From: Mycobacterium gallinarum
GTDB lineage: Bacteria > Actinomycetota > Actinomycetes > Mycobacteriales > Mycobacteriaceae
Direction of reading: 5' to 3'
Assembly: GCF_010726765.1 (NCBI RefSeq)
Contig: NZ_AP022601.1
Location: 5,952,001 to 6,016,000 of the forward strand
DNA length: 64,000 nt
Below the pieces are notes generated by a model. That model did not search any database and was not told the origin of the DNA. It was given only the letters and a program-made list of their open reading frames with translations. The translations under genes were made by a program, and so were the position numbers. This document shows, in pieces, positions 31,040 to 42,057 of the stretch (position 1 is the first letter of the stretch; every line of letters begins with the position of its first letter).

Positions 31040-34000
31040 TCGGTGAGTTGTATGTCGCCGGTGGGGGGCTGGCGTGTGGGTATTTGCGGCGGTCGGATTT
31101 GACGGCGACGCGGTTTGTGGCGTGTCCGTTCGGCGGAGCCGGGGTGCGGATGTATCGCACCGGAGACCTGGCGTGCTGGAGCGCGGATGGAGAGCTGCAA
31201 TATCTTGGACGCGCTGACGAGCAGGTCAAGATCCGCGGCTACCGCATCGAGCTCGGTGAGGTTCAGGCGGCGTTGTCGGCCCTTGACGGGGTGAAACAAG
31301 CGGTCGTGATCGCCCGTGAGGACCGGCCCGGGGACAAGCGGCTGGTCGGGTATATCACCGGCACCGCAGAAGCCTCGGCTACCCGCGCCAAGCTCGCTGA
31401 GCGTCTGCCGGCCTACATGGTTCCGGCCGCGGTGATGGCGATTGACACCCTGCCCCTGACGGTGAACGGAAAACTCGACAAACGCGCCCTGCCGGCACCG
31501 GAATACCAAGAAGTCGATCACTACCGCGCCCCGGGCAACTCCACCGAGGAGATCCTGGCCGGGATCTACGCCCAAGTCCTTGGACTAGAGCGAGTCGGAG
31601 TCGACGAATCCTTCTTCGAACTCGGCGGCGACTCGCTCTCTGCGATGCGGCTCATCGCGGCGATCAACACCGCCCTTGATGTCGACCTCGCGGTGCGCAC
31701 GGTGTTCGAGGCGCCGACGGTCGCTCAGTTGGCGCCGCTTGTCGGTGTCGGCAGCGGCGGCCTCGAACCGCTGCACGCAGGTGTGCGCCCATCGGTAATT
31801 CCGTTGTCCTTTGCCCAGACCCGGCTGTGGTTCCTGGACCAGTTGCAGGGACCGTCACCGGTCTACAACCTGGCGGTGGCGCTGCGACTGGCCGGATATC
31901 TCGACGTCGAGGCGTTGGGCGCGGCACTGGCTGACCTAGTGGGCCGTCACGAGAGCTTGCGAACGATGTTCCCGGCGGTTGATGGGATGCCTCATCAGTT
32001 GATTGTGCCGGCCGACGATGCCGACTTTGGTTGGCGGATTGTCGATGCGACCGGCTGGTCGACCTCTGAGTTGGATGAAGGGGTCGGGAGCGCCGCGCAG
32101 CGCGCGATAGACCTAGCCACCGAAATCCCTCTGCGGGCCACGCTTTTCCGCGTCACCGCCGATGAACACATACTCGTTGCTGTGGTGCACCACATCGCAG
32201 CCGACGGTGTTTCGGTGGCGCCACTGGTGCGCGATTTGGGAGTGGCCTACGACAGTCGGTCTGCCGGTTCGGCGCCGGATTGGGCGCCGTTGGCGGTGCA
32301 GTATGCCGATTACACGCTGTGGCAGCGCGCGCAGCTCGGTGATTTCAGCGATGTCGACAGCCGCATCGCCGCGCAGCTGGTGTATTGGCAGGGCGCGCTG
32401 GCGGGAATGCCCGAGCGACTGCAACTGCCAACAGATCGGCCCTACCCGCCGGTTGCCGATCAACGCGGCGCCGCTGTGGCCGTTGACTGGTCGGCCGAGC
32501 TGCAGCAGCGGGTGAGCGCTGTGGCTCGCGAGCACGGTGCGACCAGCTTCATGGTGGTTCAAGCCGCCCTCGCGGTTCTGCTTGCGGCACACAGCTCCAG
32601 CACCGACATCGCGGTCGGCTTCCCGATCGCCGGGCGGCGTGATCCCGCACTCGACGATCTCGTTGGGTTCTTTGTCAACACGTTGGTGCTACGAGTCGAT
32701 TTGGCGGGGGATCCCACCGTCGCTGACCTGTTCGCCCAAGTGCGTCACCGCAGCCTGGCAGCATACGAGCATCAGGATGTGCCCTTTGAGATGCTCGTCG
32801 AGCGACTCAATCCGACTCGATCGCTGGCCCATCACCCACTCGTTCAGGTGATGCTGGCCTGGCAGAACCAGCAGGACAATGATCCGGTTGCCGGACTCGC
32901 CCTGGGTGAGCTGCAAGTCGCGTCGGTGCCCGTCGACCTTCACACCGCCCGCTTGGATCTGGCGTTTTCATTGACTGAACGCTGGAACCCGAACGGTGAG
33001 CCTGCCGGAATCGGTGGGAGCGTGCAGTTCCGCACAGACGTGTTCGATGCGGCCAGCATCGAGGCGTTGATCGAGCGGTTGCGGCGGGTGTTGGATTGGA
33101 TGGTCGCCGACCCTGGACGGCGGGTGTCGTCACTGGATGTGCTCAAGGCGAGTGAGCATGCTCGGTTGGACGGGCTGGGTAATCGCGCGGTACTGACCGC
33201 GGAAGCCCCTGCCGCGGTGTCGATTCCGGCCTTGTTTGCCAAGCACGTGGCGCAGACCCCGGATGCAGCGGCGTTGAGCTTTGGCGCTCGTTCATTGACC
33301 TATCGCGAGCTGGACGCGGCGTCGAATCGGTTGGCGAACCTGCTAATCGATCGAGGGGTCGGCGCGGGTTCGTGTGTTGCCGTGCTCCTCGAGCGCTCAG
33401 CTCAGGCAGTTGTGGCGATTTTGGCAACACTCAAGACCGGCGCGGCGTATGTGCCAATGGATCCGGCACACCCGTCTTCGCGGGCGGAGTACATTCTCGA
33501 GGACGCCGCGCCGATCGCCGGAATCACCACTGCAGCGCTCGCCGACCGGTTAGACGGGCATGGCCTGCCGATTATCGATGTCGATGACCCCGAGATCGAG
33601 GGTTACCCCGCCCTTCATCGACCCCCGCCGACTCCTGGTGACATTGCGTATCTGATTTATACGTCTGGCACGACGGGTGTGCCCAAGGGTGTGGCGGTTA
33701 CGCACGGCAATGTGACTCAGTTGCTGGAGTCACTGGACGCCAGCCTGCCGTCGGCCGGTGTGTGGTCGCAGTGCCACTCCTTGGCGTTTGACGTGTCGGT
33801 GTGGGAGATCTTCGGTCCGTTACTGCGTGGCGGGCGGTTGGTGGTCGTGCCAGAAGTCGTCGTCCGTTCGCCAGAAGACCTCCACGACCTATTAATTCGC
33901 GAACAGGTCAGCGTGCTCACACAGACTCCTTCAGCGGTGGCCGCGATCTCACCCCACGGTTTGGAATCCATGGCGTTGGTGGTGGCGGGTGAGGCGTGTC

Positions 34001-37000
34001 CGGCCGAGGTGGTGGATCGGTGGGCGCCTGGTCGGGTGATGATCAACGCCTATGGTCCGACCGAGACGACGATGTGTGTGGCGATCAGTGCGCCGTTGGC
34101 TGCGGGTTCGGGTGCGCCGCCGATTGGTTCGCCGGTGTGTGGAGCGGCGTTGTTTGTCTTGGACAACTGGTTGCGTCCGGTGCCTGCCGGGGTGGTCGGC
34201 GAGTTGTATGTGGCGGGCCGCGGGGTGGCAGGCGGTTATGTCGGCCGGGCTGGGTTGACGTCGTCGCGTTTTGTGGCGTGTCCGTTCGGGGGTCCCGGGG
34301 GGCGGATGTATCGGACCGGCGATTTGGTGTGTTGGGGCGCTGATGGGCAGTTGCGGTATTTGGGTCGTGCTGATGAGCAGGTCAAGATCCGCGGCTATCG
34401 GATCGAGTTGGGGGAAATTCAAACTGCACTGGCAGAACTAGGCGGTGTGGAGCAGGCAGTCGCGATCGCTCGCGAGGACCGTCCCGGTGATAAGCGGTTG
34501 GTGGGTTATGTGACCGGGACTGCTGATGTGACCGGGATGCGTGCTGCGTTGGCGGAGCGGTTGCCGGCGTATATGGTTCCCGCGGCGGTGGTGGCCATCG
34601 ATGCGCTGCCGCTGACACCGAACGGCAAGCTCGACACCCGGGCGCTGCCGGCACCGGAGTACTCCGCGGGTGTTCACCGTCCGCCGTCCTCCGCGGTGGA
34701 GGAGATTCTGGTCGGCATCTTCGCTCAGGTGTTGGGTGTGGAGCGGGTGGGGGTCGACGACTCGTTCTTCGAGCTCGGTGGTGACAGCATTTCGGCGATG
34801 CGGGTGATCGCGGCGATCAACGCGGGCCTGGATTCCCATCTTGGGGTGCGCGTCTTGTTCGAGGCGCCGACGGTGGCTCAGCTGGCTCCGCTTATCGGTG
34901 CCGACGGGGATGGGTTCGAGCCGTTGGTGCCTGCTGTCCGGCCGTCGGTGGTTCCGTTGTCGTTTGCGCAGAGCCGGTTGTGGTTCATCGATCAGTTGCA
35001 TGGGTCCTCGCCGGTCTACAACATGCCGGTGGCGTTGCGGCTTGACGGGCGGTTGGATGTCGAGGCGTTGGGTGCGGCGCTGGGGGATGTGGTGGGCCGC
35101 CATGAGAGTTTGCGCACGCTGTTCGCGGCGCCTGAGGGGTTGCCGCATCAGGTGGTGGTCCCTGCGGAGGGGGCCGATTTCGGCTGGGAGGTTGTTGATG
35201 CCACTGGCTGGTCGGCGGGCCGGCTGCAGGAGGCCATCGGCGCGGTGGTGGGTCACTTGTTCGACTTGGCGACCGAAATCCCTTTGCGGGCAAAGCTTTT
35301 CCGTGTCGATGAGTCGGCTCATGTGTTGGTGGCGGTAGTTCATCATATCGCTGCTGATGGGTGGTCTATCACTCCGTTGGTGCAGGATCTGGGTGTGGCG
35401 TATGCCCACCGGTGTGCCGGGCAGGCGCCGGATTGGGCGCCATTGCCCGTGCAGTATGTCGATTACACGTTGTGGCAGCGCGCCCAGCTCGGCGATCTCG
35501 AGGACAGTCAGAGCCGCATCGCCGGCCAGTTGGCCTATTGGGAGAACGCCCTGGCTGGGTTGCCTGAGCGGTTGCAGCTGCCCACGGATCGGCCTTATCC
35601 CGCGGAGGCTGATTATCGCGGGGCGAATGTGGTGGTGGACTGGCCGGCGGAGTTGCAGCAGGACGTTGCCCGGGTTGCTCGCGAGCACAATGCAACCACT
35701 TTCATGGTGATGCAGGCCGCGTTGGCGGTGCTGTTGTCGAAGGTCAGTGCCAGTTCGGATGTGGCGGTGGGCTTCCCGATCGCTGGGCGGCGTGATTCGG
35801 CACTCGATGAGTTGATCGGGTCGTTCGTCAACACGTTGGTGTTGCGGGTGGATGTCGCGGGTGATCCGACGGTCGCGGAGGTGTTGGGCCAGGTGCGTCA
35901 GCGCAGCCTGGAGGCTTACGAGCATCAGGATGTGCCGTTCGAGGTGTTGGTGGAGCGGCTCCACCCGACCCGGTCGTTGGCCCATCATCCGTTGGTGCAG
36001 GTGATGCTGGCCTGGCAGAACTTTGCCGGGCAGAGAGACGCCACTGCGGGGTTGTCGTTGGGTGATGTGGAGGCGTCGGCGCTGGCGGCGGATACCCGTA
36101 CCGCCAGGATGGATCTGTCGTTTTCGTTGGCTGAGCGTTGGACTGAGACCGGTGAGCCGGCGGGTATCGGTGGTGGGGTGGAGTTCCGCACCGATGTGTT
36201 CGATGCCGGCAGTGTGGAGGCGTTGATCGGGCGGTTGCGCCGGGTGTTGGTGGCGATGACCGCCGATCCGTCGCGGCGGTTGTCGTCGGTGGATGTGTTG
36301 GATGTTGGTGAGCATGCCCGCCTGCAGCAGTGGGGTAATCGGGCGGTGTTGACGCGGCCGGTTTCGGCGGTGATGTCGATTCCGGCGGTGTTCGGTATGC
36401 AGGCGGCGCAGACGCCGGAGGCGGTGGCGTTGACCTTTGATGGTGGCGCGATGACCTATCGCGAGCTTGATGAGGCGGCGAATCGGTTGGCCCATGTGTT
36501 GGTCGAGCGGGGGGCTGGTCCGGGTCAGTGCGTGGCGGTGTTGGTGGAGCGTTCCGCGGTGGCCGTGGTGTCGATTATGGCGGTGCTCAAGACGGGGGCG
36601 GCGTATTTGCCGATGGACCCGGCGCATCCGTCGACGCGGATGCAGTTCATGCTTGGCGATGCCGCGCCGATCGCGGTGTTGACCACTGCGGCGTTGGCGG
36701 ATCGGTTGGGCGGGTCGGGTCTGCCGATCATTGATGTCGAGGATGCCGGTATCCAGACCTATCCGGTTTCGGGTTTGGCGGTGCCGGCCCCTGATGAGAT
36801 TGCTTACATCATTTACACCTCGGGCACCACGGGTGTGCCCAAGGGGGTGGCCATTACCCATCGCAATGTGGTGCGGCTGCTGGAGGTGTTGGACGGCGAT
36901 CTGGATTTGTCGGCGGGGCAGGTGTGGACGCAGTGTCATTCGTTGGCCTTCGACTATTCGGTGTGGGAGATCTTCGGGGCGTTGCTGCACGGCGGGCGGC

Positions 37001-40000
37001 TGGTGGTGGTGCCCGATGCGGTAGTGCGGTCGCCAGAAGAGTTGCACGCGTTGCTGGTTGCCGAGCAGGTCAGTGTGTTGAGTCAGACGCCGTCGGCGTT
37101 TTATGCGTTGCAGACCGCTGATGCGTTGGCCCCCGAGCGGGGGAGTCGTCTCAACCTGCAGACGGTGGTGTTCGGTGGGGAAGCCCTTGAGCCCCAGCGT
37201 CTTCGGAGTTGGTTTGAGCACCATCCGGGGTTGCCGCGGATGGTCAACATGTATGGCATCACCGAGACGACGGTGCATGCGTCGTTCCGCGAGATCCTCG
37301 ACAGTGACGTTGAGAGCAATATCAGCCCGATCGGGGTGCCGCTGGCCCATCTCGGGTTCTTCGTGTTGGACAAGTGGTTACGTCCGGTGCCGGCCGGGGT
37401 GATCGGTGAGTTGTATGTCGCCGGTGGGGGGCTGGCGTGTGGGTATTTGCGGCGGTCGGATTTGACGGCGACGCGGTTTGTGGCGTGTCCGTTCGGCGGA
37501 GCCGGGGTGCGGATGTATCGCACCGGAGACCTGGCGTGCTGGAGCGCGGATGGAGAGCTGCAATATCTTGGACGCGCTGACGAGCAGGTCAAGATCCGCG
37601 GCTACCGCATCGAGCTCGGTGAGGTTCAGGCGGCGTTGTCGGCCCTTGACGGGGTGAAACAAGCGGTCGTGATCGCCCGTGAGGACCGGCCCGGGGACAA
37701 GCGGCTGGTCGGGTATATCACCGGCACCGCAGAAGCCTCGGCTACCCGCGCCAAGCTCGCTGAGCGTCTGCCGGCCTACATGGTTCCGGCCGCGGTGATG
37801 GCGATTGACACCCTGCCCCTGACGGTGAACGGAAAACTCGACAAACGCGCCCTGCCGGCACCGGAATACCAAGAAGTCGATCACTACCGCGCCCCGGGCA
37901 ACTCCACCGAGGAGATCCTGGCCGGGATCTACGCCCAAGTCCTTGGACTAGAGCGAGTCGGAGTCGACGAATCCTTCTTCGAACTCGGCGGCGACTCCAT
38001 CCTGTCTATGCAGGTCGTGTCACGCGCCGCATTCAACGGGGTGATCGTGAAACCCCGCGACGTCTTCGTCGAGCAGACAGTGTCTCGGTTGGCTCGCGTG
38101 GCGAGAGTGGCCTGGGTCGTGGTCCGTGACGGTGGGGAGAATGGTCACGGCACCGACAAGGTGGAAGCCACCCCGATCATGCGGTGGCTTCAGCAAGCGG
38201 ACGGCGCAGTCGATCAGTTCAATCAGACGGTTGTGGTGCAAGCCCCCGCAGGGGTGACCGAGGCCGATGTGGTGGAACTTCTGCAGGCCTTGTTGGATCG
38301 ACATCCGATGCTGCGGGCCCGCGTCGATGACAACTACTACCGCGGGGCCGTATGGACATTCACGGTGCCCGAGGCCGGGTCAGTGAACGCTGGTGGGTGC
38401 CTGCAGGCCGTCGACGTGCTGTCCGACGCGGCTGTGGTGGAGGCCCGTTCGCGATTGAACCCGTTGGCCGGAGCAATGCTCAGCGCGGTCTGGGCGACCT
38501 CCACCAACCAGTTGGCGTTGGTCGTCCATCACTTGGCAGTCGATGGGGTCTCGTGGCGAATCTTGTTGGAAGACTTGAATATTGCTTGGGCTCAATATAT
38601 TAGCGGGCAGCCGGTCGCTCTATCGGCGGGTGGGACGTCGTTTGCCAGGTGGGCAACTCTGTTAGCAGAACACGCGCAGGATCCGGCAGTGGTGGAACAA
38701 GCTGAAGTGTGGCGGCGAGTGGCCGCGACGCCTGCGGTGTTGCCTACGGTGGAGCCTGCGGTGGACACTTTCGTCAACGCTGGACACTTGTCGTCGGAAC
38801 TCGATGCCGAGACGACGCGCTTGTTACTCGGTGAGGCACCCGCGGCGTTCCACGCCGGTGTGCAAGACATTCTGTTGATCGCTTTTGGACTGGCGCTGTC
38901 GGAGTTCTTGAAGAATCGTGGCGCACCCATCGGTATCGATGTCGAGGGCCATGGGCGCGCGGACGACCTGGCCGACGATTTGGACTTGTCCCGCACAGTT
39001 GGTTGGTTCACGACCAAGTACCCGGTGTCGTTGATCATCGGTGAATTGTCGTGGGCACAGGTGGTTGCTGGTGACGCCGCATTGGGCGCGGTCATCAAGG
39101 ACGGCAAAGAACAGTTGCGCGCACTTCCCGACGGCCTCACCTACGGTCTCCTGCGCTACCTGAGCCCCGATGTCGACCTCGACGGCCCCGATCCACAGAT
39201 CGGATTCAATTACCTGGGACGACTGGGCGCCGCAGCCGGTGAACTGTCCGACGAGTTTTGGCGGGTCAGCGCTGACGCGGGGGCCGTTGCCCGGGCCGCG
39301 CTTGATATCCCACTGGCGCTGCCACACTCGATCGACCTCAACGCCAGCACTTCAGAGACCGACTCTGGCCCGCATCTGCAGGCAAATTGGACGTGGGCCC
39401 CCTCGGCGGTTGAGGAGAACCAGGTCAGCCGGCTGAGCCGCCTGTGGTTCGAGGCGCTGGCCGGCATCTGCGCGCACGTACGCCGCGGCGGCGGCGGGTT
39501 GACCCCCTCCGACATCGCCCCGGCGCGGCTGAGTCAACAGCAAATCGACGAGCTTGAGCGGCGCAGCGATATCGCCGACATACTGCCCCTGACGCCGCTG
39601 CAGCACGGACTGCTGTTCCACGCCAGCGTCGCACATGAATACGCCGATGACGTCTATGCGGTGCAGCTGGACATCACGTTGGACGGACCACTCGACGGAG
39701 ATCGGCTGCGATCCGCAGTGCACACCGTGATCAGCCGACATCCCAATCTGGTAGCGCAGTTCTGCGATCAATTTGATGAGCCGGTGCAGATCATCCCGGC
39801 CGATCCCGAGACACCCTGGCGCTACGTCGACCTGCGCGACAGCGTCATCGACGCCGAAGCGCAGATCCGACAAGTCTTGGCCGAGGAACGCGGCGCCGTG
39901 TGCAATCTCGCCGAGCAGCCGGCCCTCCGGGTGGCTCTGATCCGGACGGCGAACGATCGGCATCGGATTGTGCTGACCAACCATCACATTGTGATGGACG

Positions 40001-41154
40001 GCTGGTCGCTGTCGATCGTGTTGCAGGAAATCTTCGCCAGCTATCTCGGCCACCGGCTCCCCGCGCCCACGTCGTATCGCCGGTTCGTCGACTGGCTATC
40101 CGGTCGAGACCGCGATGCCGCCGAGGTGGCCTGGTCTGAGGTGTTGACCGGTCTTGATGCACCCACGTTGGTGGGTCCGTCGGAGCCACTCGGGTTGGGG
40201 CCCCGAGATTTCACGCCGTTCCGGGTGTCAGAACAGACCACGCGGGGATTAGAAGATCTGGCCCGCACGCACCACACCACCGTCAGCACGGTGCTGCAGG
40301 CTGCGTACGCGCAGCTGCTGTGCTCGATGACGGGGCAACAGGACGTCGTCTTCGGCGCCGTGGTCTCGGGTCGACCGGCCGAGGTGGTCGGCGCCGACTC
40401 GATAGTGGGACTATTGATCAACACCGTGCCGGTGCGGGCGTGCATCGCGGCGGAGGCGACGGTCGCCGACCTGCTTGAGCAGCTGCAAGCCGCCCACAAC
40501 CACACCCTCGAACACCAGCACTTGGCACTCAGCGACATACATCGCATCGCCGGCCAACGGGCGCTGTTCGACACGGTTTTCGTGTACGAGAACTACCCGG
40601 CCGCCGCCGCGGCGTCCGGGAACGTCGACGAGTTGGTCATCGCCGAGGTCTTCAACCGCGATTACTACCATTACCCGCTCACGGTCCAAGTACTTCCGGG
40701 CCGCGAACTCGAATTCCGCATCCAGTTCCGCACGGATGTGTTCGATGTGGCCACCATCGCTGATCTGATCGAACGGTTTCAGCAGGTGTTGGTCGCCATG
40801 GCGGCCGACGGTGGACAGCGGTTGTCGGCGCATGGTCTGCTCCCGGGAAATGAACCGACTCGGCCGAAGACGATGGAGTCGGAACGCGCTCACTACGACA
40901 CGGTTGACAATGCTCGCGCACCAGCGACCCTGATCGAGCAGATTCTGGTCGGCATCTATGCGCAGGTGTTGGGTGTTGACCACATCAGCGTCACCGAGTC
41001 GTTCTTCGACCTGGGCGGGGACTCGCTTGCCGCGATGCGCGCGATCGCCGCTGTCAACAACGCCCTTGGTGTCCGACTGACGGTCGTAGCGCTGTACGAC
41101 GCGCCGTCGGCTGAAAGCTTGAGTCAGAAGTTGGCAAACTTGCTGGCGCAGTGA
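30973..41154 (+). CDS. NRPS 2, C-terminal segment (end of A-T-C-A-T-C-A-T-E-C-T)
   Basis: 3393 codons back in the original frame. It completes A5, then T (Ser codon 31633), C6 about 31790-33060 (HHIAADG at 32188), A6 33200-34660 (YTSGTTG at 33658), T (34786), C7 34930-36220 (HHIAADG at 35341), A7 36340-37870 (YTSGTTG at 36814), T (37996), E 38160-39520 (HHLAVDG at 38527), D-specific C8 39570-40810 (HHIVMDG at 39982) and a final T (Ser 41023) ending 17 codons-plus before the stop with no further domain. Codes: A6 D-V-W-T-V-A-A-M-C, close to phenylalanine (D-A-W-T-I-A-A-V-C); A7 D-Y-W-S-V-G-M-V-H, threonine-like and identical to A5. Between C8 and the last T only about 25-30 linker residues stand where an A domain of about 500 residues would be. 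No TE, R or Cy domain is present. Confidence 0.92.
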   Translation: MPLAHLGFFVLDKWLRPVPAGVIGELYVAGGGLACGYLRRSDLTATRFVACPFGGAGVRMYRTGDLACWSADGELQYLGRADEQVKIRGYRIELGEVQAALSALDGVKQAVVIAREDRPGDKRLVGYITGTAEASATRAKLAERLPAYMVPAAVMAIDTLPLTVNGKLDKRALPAPEYQEVDHYRAPGNSTEEILAGIYAQVLGLERVGVDESFFELGGDSLSAMRLIAAINTALDVDLAVRTVFEAPTVAQLAPLVGVGSGGLEPLHAGVRPSVIPLSFAQTRLWFLDQLQGPSPVYNLAVALRLAGYLDVEALGAALADLVGRHESLRTMFPAVDGMPHQLIVPADDADFGWRIVDATGWSTSELDEGVGSAAQRAIDLATEIPLRATLFRVTADEHILVAVVHHIAADGVSVAPLVRDLGVAYDSRSAGSAPDWAPLAVQYADYTLWQRAQLGDFSDVDSRIAAQLVYWQGALAGMPERLQLPTDRPYPPVADQRGAAVAVDWSAELQQRVSAVAREHGATSFMVVQAALAVLLAAHSSSTDIAVGFPIAGRRDPALDDLVGFFVNTLVLRVDLAGDPTVADLFAQVRHRSLAAYEHQDVPFEMLVERLNPTRSLAHHPLVQVMLAWQNQQDNDPVAGLALGELQVASVPVDLHTARLDLAFSLTERWNPNGEPAGIGGSVQFRTDVFDAASIEALIERLRRVLDWMVADPGRRVSSLDVLKASEHARLDGLGNRAVLTAEAPAAVSIPALFAKHVAQTPDAAALSFGARSLTYRELDAASNRLANLLIDRGVGAGSCVAVLLERSAQAVVAILATLKTGAAYVPMDPAHPSSRAEYILEDAAPIAGITTAALADRLDGHGLPIIDVDDPEIEGYPALHRPPPTPGDIAYLIYTSGTTGVPKGVAVTHGNVTQLLESLDASLPSAGVWSQCHSLAFDVSVWEIFGPLLRGGRLVVVPEVVVRSPEDLHDLLIREQVSVLTQTPSAVAAISPHGLESMALVVAGEACPAEVVDRWAPGRVMINAYGPTETTMCVAISAPLAAGSGAPPIGSPVCGAALFVLDNWLRPVPAGVVGELYVAGRGVAGGYVGRAGLTSSRFVACPFGGPGGRMYRTGDLVCWGADGQLRYLGRADEQVKIRGYRIELGEIQTALAELGGVEQAVAIAREDRPGDKRLVGYVTGTADVTGMRAALAERLPAYMVPAAVVAIDALPLTPNGKLDTRALPAPEYSAGVHRPPSSAVEEILVGIFAQVLGVERVGVDDSFFELGGDSISAMRVIAAINAGLDSHLGVRVLFEAPTVAQLAPLIGADGDGFEPLVPAVRPSVVPLSFAQSRLWFIDQLHGSSPVYNMPVALRLDGRLDVEALGAALGDVVGRHESLRTLFAAPEGLPHQVVVPAEGADFGWEVVDATGWSAGRLQEAIGAVVGHLFDLATEIPLRAKLFRVDESAHVLVAVVHHIAADGWSITPLVQDLGVAYAHRCAGQAPDWAPLPVQYVDYTLWQRAQLGDLEDSQSRIAGQLAYWENALAGLPERLQLPTDRPYPAEADYRGANVVVDWPAELQQDVARVAREHNATTFMVMQAALAVLLSKVSASSDVAVGFPIAGRRDSALDELIGSFVNTLVLRVDVAGDPTVAEVLGQVRQRSLEAYEHQDVPFEVLVERLHPTRSLAHHPLVQVMLAWQNFAGQRDATAGLSLGDVEASALAADTRTARMDLSFSLAERWTETGEPAGIGGGVEFRTDVFDAGSVEALIGRLRRVLVAMTADPSRRLSSVDVLDVGEHARLQQWGNRAVLTRPVSAVMSIPAVFGMQAAQTPEAVALTFDGGAMTYRELDEAANRLAHVLVERGAGPGQCVAVLVERSAVAVVSIMAVLKTGAAYLPMDPAHPSTRMQFMLGDAAPIAVLTTAALADRLGGSGLPIIDVEDAGIQTYPVSGLAVPAPDEIAYIIYTSGTTGVPKGVAITHRNVVRLLEVLDGDLDLSAGQVWTQCHSLAFDYSVWEIFGALLHGGRLVVVPDAVVRSPEELHALLVAEQVSVLSQTPSAFYALQTADALAPERGSRLNLQTVVFGGEALEPQRLRSWFEHHPGLPRMVNMYGITETTVHASFREILDSDVESNISPIGVPLAHLGFFVLDKWLRPVPAGVIGELYVAGGGLACGYLRRSDLTATRFVACPFGGAGVRMYRTGDLACWSADGELQYLGRADEQVKIRGYRIELGEVQAALSALDGVKQAVVIAREDRPGDKRLVGYITGTAEASATRAKLAERLPAYMVPAAVMAIDTLPLTVNGKLDKRALPAPEYQEVDHYRAPGNSTEEILAGIYAQVLGLERVGVDESFFELGGDSILSMQVVSRAAFNGVIVKPRDVFVEQTVSRLARVARVAWVVVRDGGENGHGTDKVEATPIMRWLQQADGAVDQFNQTVVVQAPAGVTEADVVELLQALLDRHPMLRARVDDNYYRGAVWTFTVPEAGSVNAGGCLQAVDVLSDAAVVEARSRLNPLAGAMLSAVWATSTNQLALVVHHLAVDGVSWRILLEDLNIAWAQYISGQPVALSAGGTSFARWATLLAEHAQDPAVVEQAEVWRRVAATPAVLPTVEPAVDTFVNAGHLSSELDAETTRLLLGEAPAAFHAGVQDILLIAFGLALSEFLKNRGAPIGIDVEGHGRADDLADDLDLSRTVGWFTTKYPVSLIIGELSWAQVVAGDAALGAVIKDGKEQLRALPDGLTYGLLRYLSPDVDLDGPDPQIGFNYLGRLGAAAGELSDEFWRVSADAGAVARAALDIPLALPHSIDLNASTSETDSGPHLQANWTWAPSAVEENQVSRLSRLWFEALAGICAHVRRGGGGLTPSDIAPARLSQQQIDELERRSDIADILPLTPLQHGLLFHASVAHEYADDVYAVQLDITLDGPLDGDRLRSAVHTVISRHPNLVAQFCDQFDEPVQIIPADPETPWRYVDLRDSVIDAEAQIRQVLAEERGAVCNLAEQPALRVALIRTANDRHRIVLTNHHIVMDGWSLSIVLQEIFASYLGHRLPAPTSYRRFVDWLSGRDRDAAEVAWSEVLTGLDAPTLVGPSEPLGLGPRDFTPFRVSEQTTRGLEDLARTHHTTVSTVLQAAYAQLLCSMTGQQDVVFGAVVSGRPAEVVGADSIVGLLINTVPVRACIAAEATVADLLEQLQAAHNHTLEHQHLALSDIHRIAGQRALFDTVFVYENYPAAAAASGNVDELVIAEVFNRDYYHYPLTVQVLPGRELEFRIQFRTDVFDVATIADLIERFQQVLVAMAADGGQRLSAHGLLPGNEPTRPKTMESERAHYDTVDNARAPATLIEQILVGIYAQVLGVDHISVTESFFDLGGDSLAAMRAIAAVNNALGVRLTVVALYDAPSAESLSQKLANLLAQ
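34244..37997 (+). repeat. Direct repeat copy 2 (3754 bp) inside NRPS 2
   Basis: Intact counterpart of 27884-31634, covering the second half of A6, T, C7, A7 and the T up to its active-site Ser codon. The corrected period is 6363 bp (2121 codons), i.e. two C-A-T modules. The copies diverge sharply after 37997, where copy 1 continues into a T-C junction and copy 2 into a T-E junction. Confidence 0.9.
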
Positions 41155-41174
41155 GGGATCGGCGCGGCCGCCAA

Positions 41175-41849
41175 CTACCAGATAGCCGGCACGAGGCGAT
41201 AGCGCACCTTTTTCGTGTACTCGCGGTATCCGTCTAACTCTTGGCGGAGGAGTTTCTCCTCGTCGCGGATGCGGAAGGCCAGCACTATCACCCCGGGTAT
41301 GACGAAGATGAGGCCCCAGTAGGAGCCGAGCGCAAGCGGGATACCGACCATCATGATCACATTGCCGGTGTACATGGGGTGTCGCACCATTCCATAGAAT
41401 CCGGTGGAGATGACCTTCTGCCCGGCCTCGACTCGGACCGTGGCGGCCGCATGGCTGTTCTGAATGACCACCAGCATCATCACACTTAGGCCGACAGCCA
41501 CCAGAACGTCGCCGATCAAGCACAGCGCCGTGGGTACTGACGACCAGCCAAAGCGGTGGTCGAGGGCGCTGACAGCCAACATCGCTGCGAGCGACAGCCA
41601 TGAGCTCCCCATAACGATCTTCTGGGTGGTTCGAGTCTCCGCAGTGGGTCCACCACGCATCCGCCGCTCTAGCGCAACGGGATTCGTGCGCATCAAGTAA
41701 ATGCTGGGAACCCACCCCGAAACCGCGAACACCACCAGGAAAACCCACGCTTGCCAGTAGTCGAATGTGCCTGCCGCCAAGAACAAGATCAACCCGAACA
41801 CCACAGGCTCAACGAGTCCGAGTGCCAACATCTTGGGCACGTTATTCAC
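41175..41849 (-). CDS. Isoprenylcysteine carboxyl methyltransferase (ICMT/PEMT)-like membrane protein
   Basis: 224 aa from GTG 41849, chosen for the strong AAGGAGG upstream; an in-frame TTG at 41885 is less likely. Four to five hydrophobic segments; 'WQAWVFLVVFAVSG' and 'YLMRTNPVALERRMRGGP' are typical of bacterial ICMT-like proteins, and the C-terminal catalytic part has 'GFYGMVRHPMYTGNVIMMVGIPLALGSYWG' type residues (RHPMYTG, then 'RDEEKLLRQELDGYREYTKKVRYRLVPAIW', E-E-x-L-L and Y-x-x-Y). These bind SAM at the membrane. It ends 20 bp from the end of NRPS 2, convergently. Bacterial family members have mostly unknown substrates; a link to methyl-esterifying the lipopeptide carboxyl is speculation prompted by the missing release domain. 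Confidence 0.8.
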   Translation of the reverse strand: MNNVPKMLALGLVEPVVFGLILFLAAGTFDYWQAWVFLVVFAVSGWVPSIYLMRTNPVALERRMRGGPTAETRTTQKIVMGSSWLSLAAMLAVSALDHRFGWSSVPTALCLIGDVLVAVGLSVMMLVVIQNSHAAATVRVEAGQKVISTGFYGMVRHPMYTGNVIMMVGIPLALGSYWGLIFVIPGVIVLAFRIRDEEKLLRQELDGYREYTKKVRYRLVPAIW

Positions 41850-42057
41850 GCATCCTCCTTGACGTTCGTCCGGTACCGCGCTCAATAGCGCACGTCGGGA
41901 GCGGGCAGCCGGTACTCCCGGCCAAAACTACCGCTGCCTACCCAGAAGATGTGCGCGAACCCCCTGCGCACGCGTTGCCCGGGCGCCGAGAAAAGCATGC
42001 TCGATATTATCGACCGGTCCTGTCATCGAAGGTCTGCACTGTTTGGAGCGAAATCAC

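Larger units (their letters stand above)
27884..31634 (+). repeat. Direct repeat copy 1 (3751 bp) inside NRPS 2
   Basis: Matches 34244-37997 at an offset of 6360 bp, covering the second half of A4, T, C, A5 and most of the next T. In every line compared the two copies are identical except that copy 1 lacks three single bases (after 28702, at 29814-29816, at 30971-30973). Similarity continues at lower identity to the left. Confidence 0.9.
22210..41154 (+). pseudogene. NRPS 2, whole reading frame interrupted by three compensating 1-bp deletions (~6315 aa if corrected)
   Basis: From GTG 22210 (GTGA overlap with NRPS 1) to TGA 41154 the coding sequence passes through frames 1, 3, 2 and back to 1. 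Each shift coincides with one missing base relative to a second, intact copy of the same DNA 6360 bp downstream: an A after 28702, one G of a four-G run at 29814-29816, and one G of another at 30971-30973. The net loss of three bases restores the original frame. Corrected domain order: A-T-E-C-A-T-C-A-T-C-A-T-C-A-T-E-C-T. This may be an assembly or polishing fault in a repeat rather than a true pseudogene. There is no thioesterase or reductase, and the last T domain has no A domain. Confidence 0.85.

Noticed and set aside
34438..37350. 970-codon open frame on the minus strand
   Set aside because: Antisense shadow of NRPS 2 in high-GC DNA; the translation is Arg/His/Gln-rich with no domain. 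The same shadow appears opposite copy 1 (28656-29627, 29624-30916).
27884..37997. Repeat as a mobile element
   Set aside because: Both copies are NRPS domain coding sequence with no terminal inverted repeats, target duplications or transposase.
41155..41174. Terminator between NRPS 2 and the ICMT-like gene
   Set aside because: Only a short GCGGCCGC palindrome fits in the 20 bp gap.
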